A DNA stretch of 52,932 nt. It comes from Acanthaster planci. Its lineage: Eukaryota; Echinodermata; Asteroidea; Valvatida; Acanthasteridae. The stretch covers positions 450,943 through 503,874 of the forward strand of contig NW_019091557.1 of assembly GCF_001949145.1 (NCBI RefSeq), written 5' to 3'. The notes beneath the pieces are model-generated. The model did not search any database, was not told where the DNA came from, and saw only the letters and a list, made by a program, of their open reading frames with translations. Shown piece after piece: positions 52,895 to 52,932 of the stretch. Each line of letters opens with the position of its first letter. The first letter of the stretch is position 1. The position numbers and the translations under genes are program-made.

Positions 52895-52932
52895 CTGAAA
52901 GAAAAAGCAAAACAAAAGTAAGTCTGGTCCCA

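Overview
This is eukaryotic, metazoan nuclear DNA: spliced exons, long AT-rich introns and intergenic stretches, and a dense tract of decayed retrotransposons. Frequent acatgtac-type words and the retroelement mix (Ty3/gypsy, BEL/Pao, a CR1/Jockey-type LINE, hAT) suggest a marine invertebrate, perhaps amphioxus, hemichordate or echinoderm. The species cannot be fixed from the sequence. There are two assembly gaps (16250-16674 and 35101-35523). No bacterial operon, rRNA, tRNA or CRISPR array was seen.

Left flank (1-12.4 kb). The window opens with the last exons of a plus-strand gene encoding a C2 domain, most like the C-terminal C2B domain of RIM active-zone proteins. About 6.7 kb follows without a recognisable gene, holding one inverted-repeat element. 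Next is an 852-bp hAT remnant (7730-8581) with a perfect 8-bp target duplication. From 9.46 to 12.04 kb lie fragments of an unrecognised charged, coiled-coil-rich gene, with a 139-bp tandem duplication that copies its splice donor.

Retroelement graveyard (12.4-47.7 kb). In order: gypsy-1 (gag, PR, RT, RH, IN, 3' LTR); BEL-1, complete from LTR to LTR with a 5-bp target duplication GTGAT; gypsy-2, holding a 5'-truncated LINE, with a PHD-finger-like module after its RNase H; gypsy-3, a Mag/K02A2.6-like element joined directly behind it; gypsy-4, interrupted between RT and integrase by LTR-like sequence; and BEL-2, with partial LTRs and a gutted integrase. All are riddled with stops and frameshifts and several have altered catalytic residues, so no element here could move on its own.

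Right flank (47.7-52.9 kb). After 2.5 kb without a recognisable gene, four minus-strand exon candidates run from 52.9 down to 50.3 kb, with a poly(A) signal beyond the last. A 372-bp near-palindrome lies in one candidate intron. The proteins are not recognised.

The window therefore reads as two or three host genes separated by a nested transposon cluster. The items most worth checking are the PHD-like module in gypsy-2, the RIM-type exons, the large palindrome, the unrecognised flanking genes and the recombined gypsy junctions. I did not find a convincing wholly new system.
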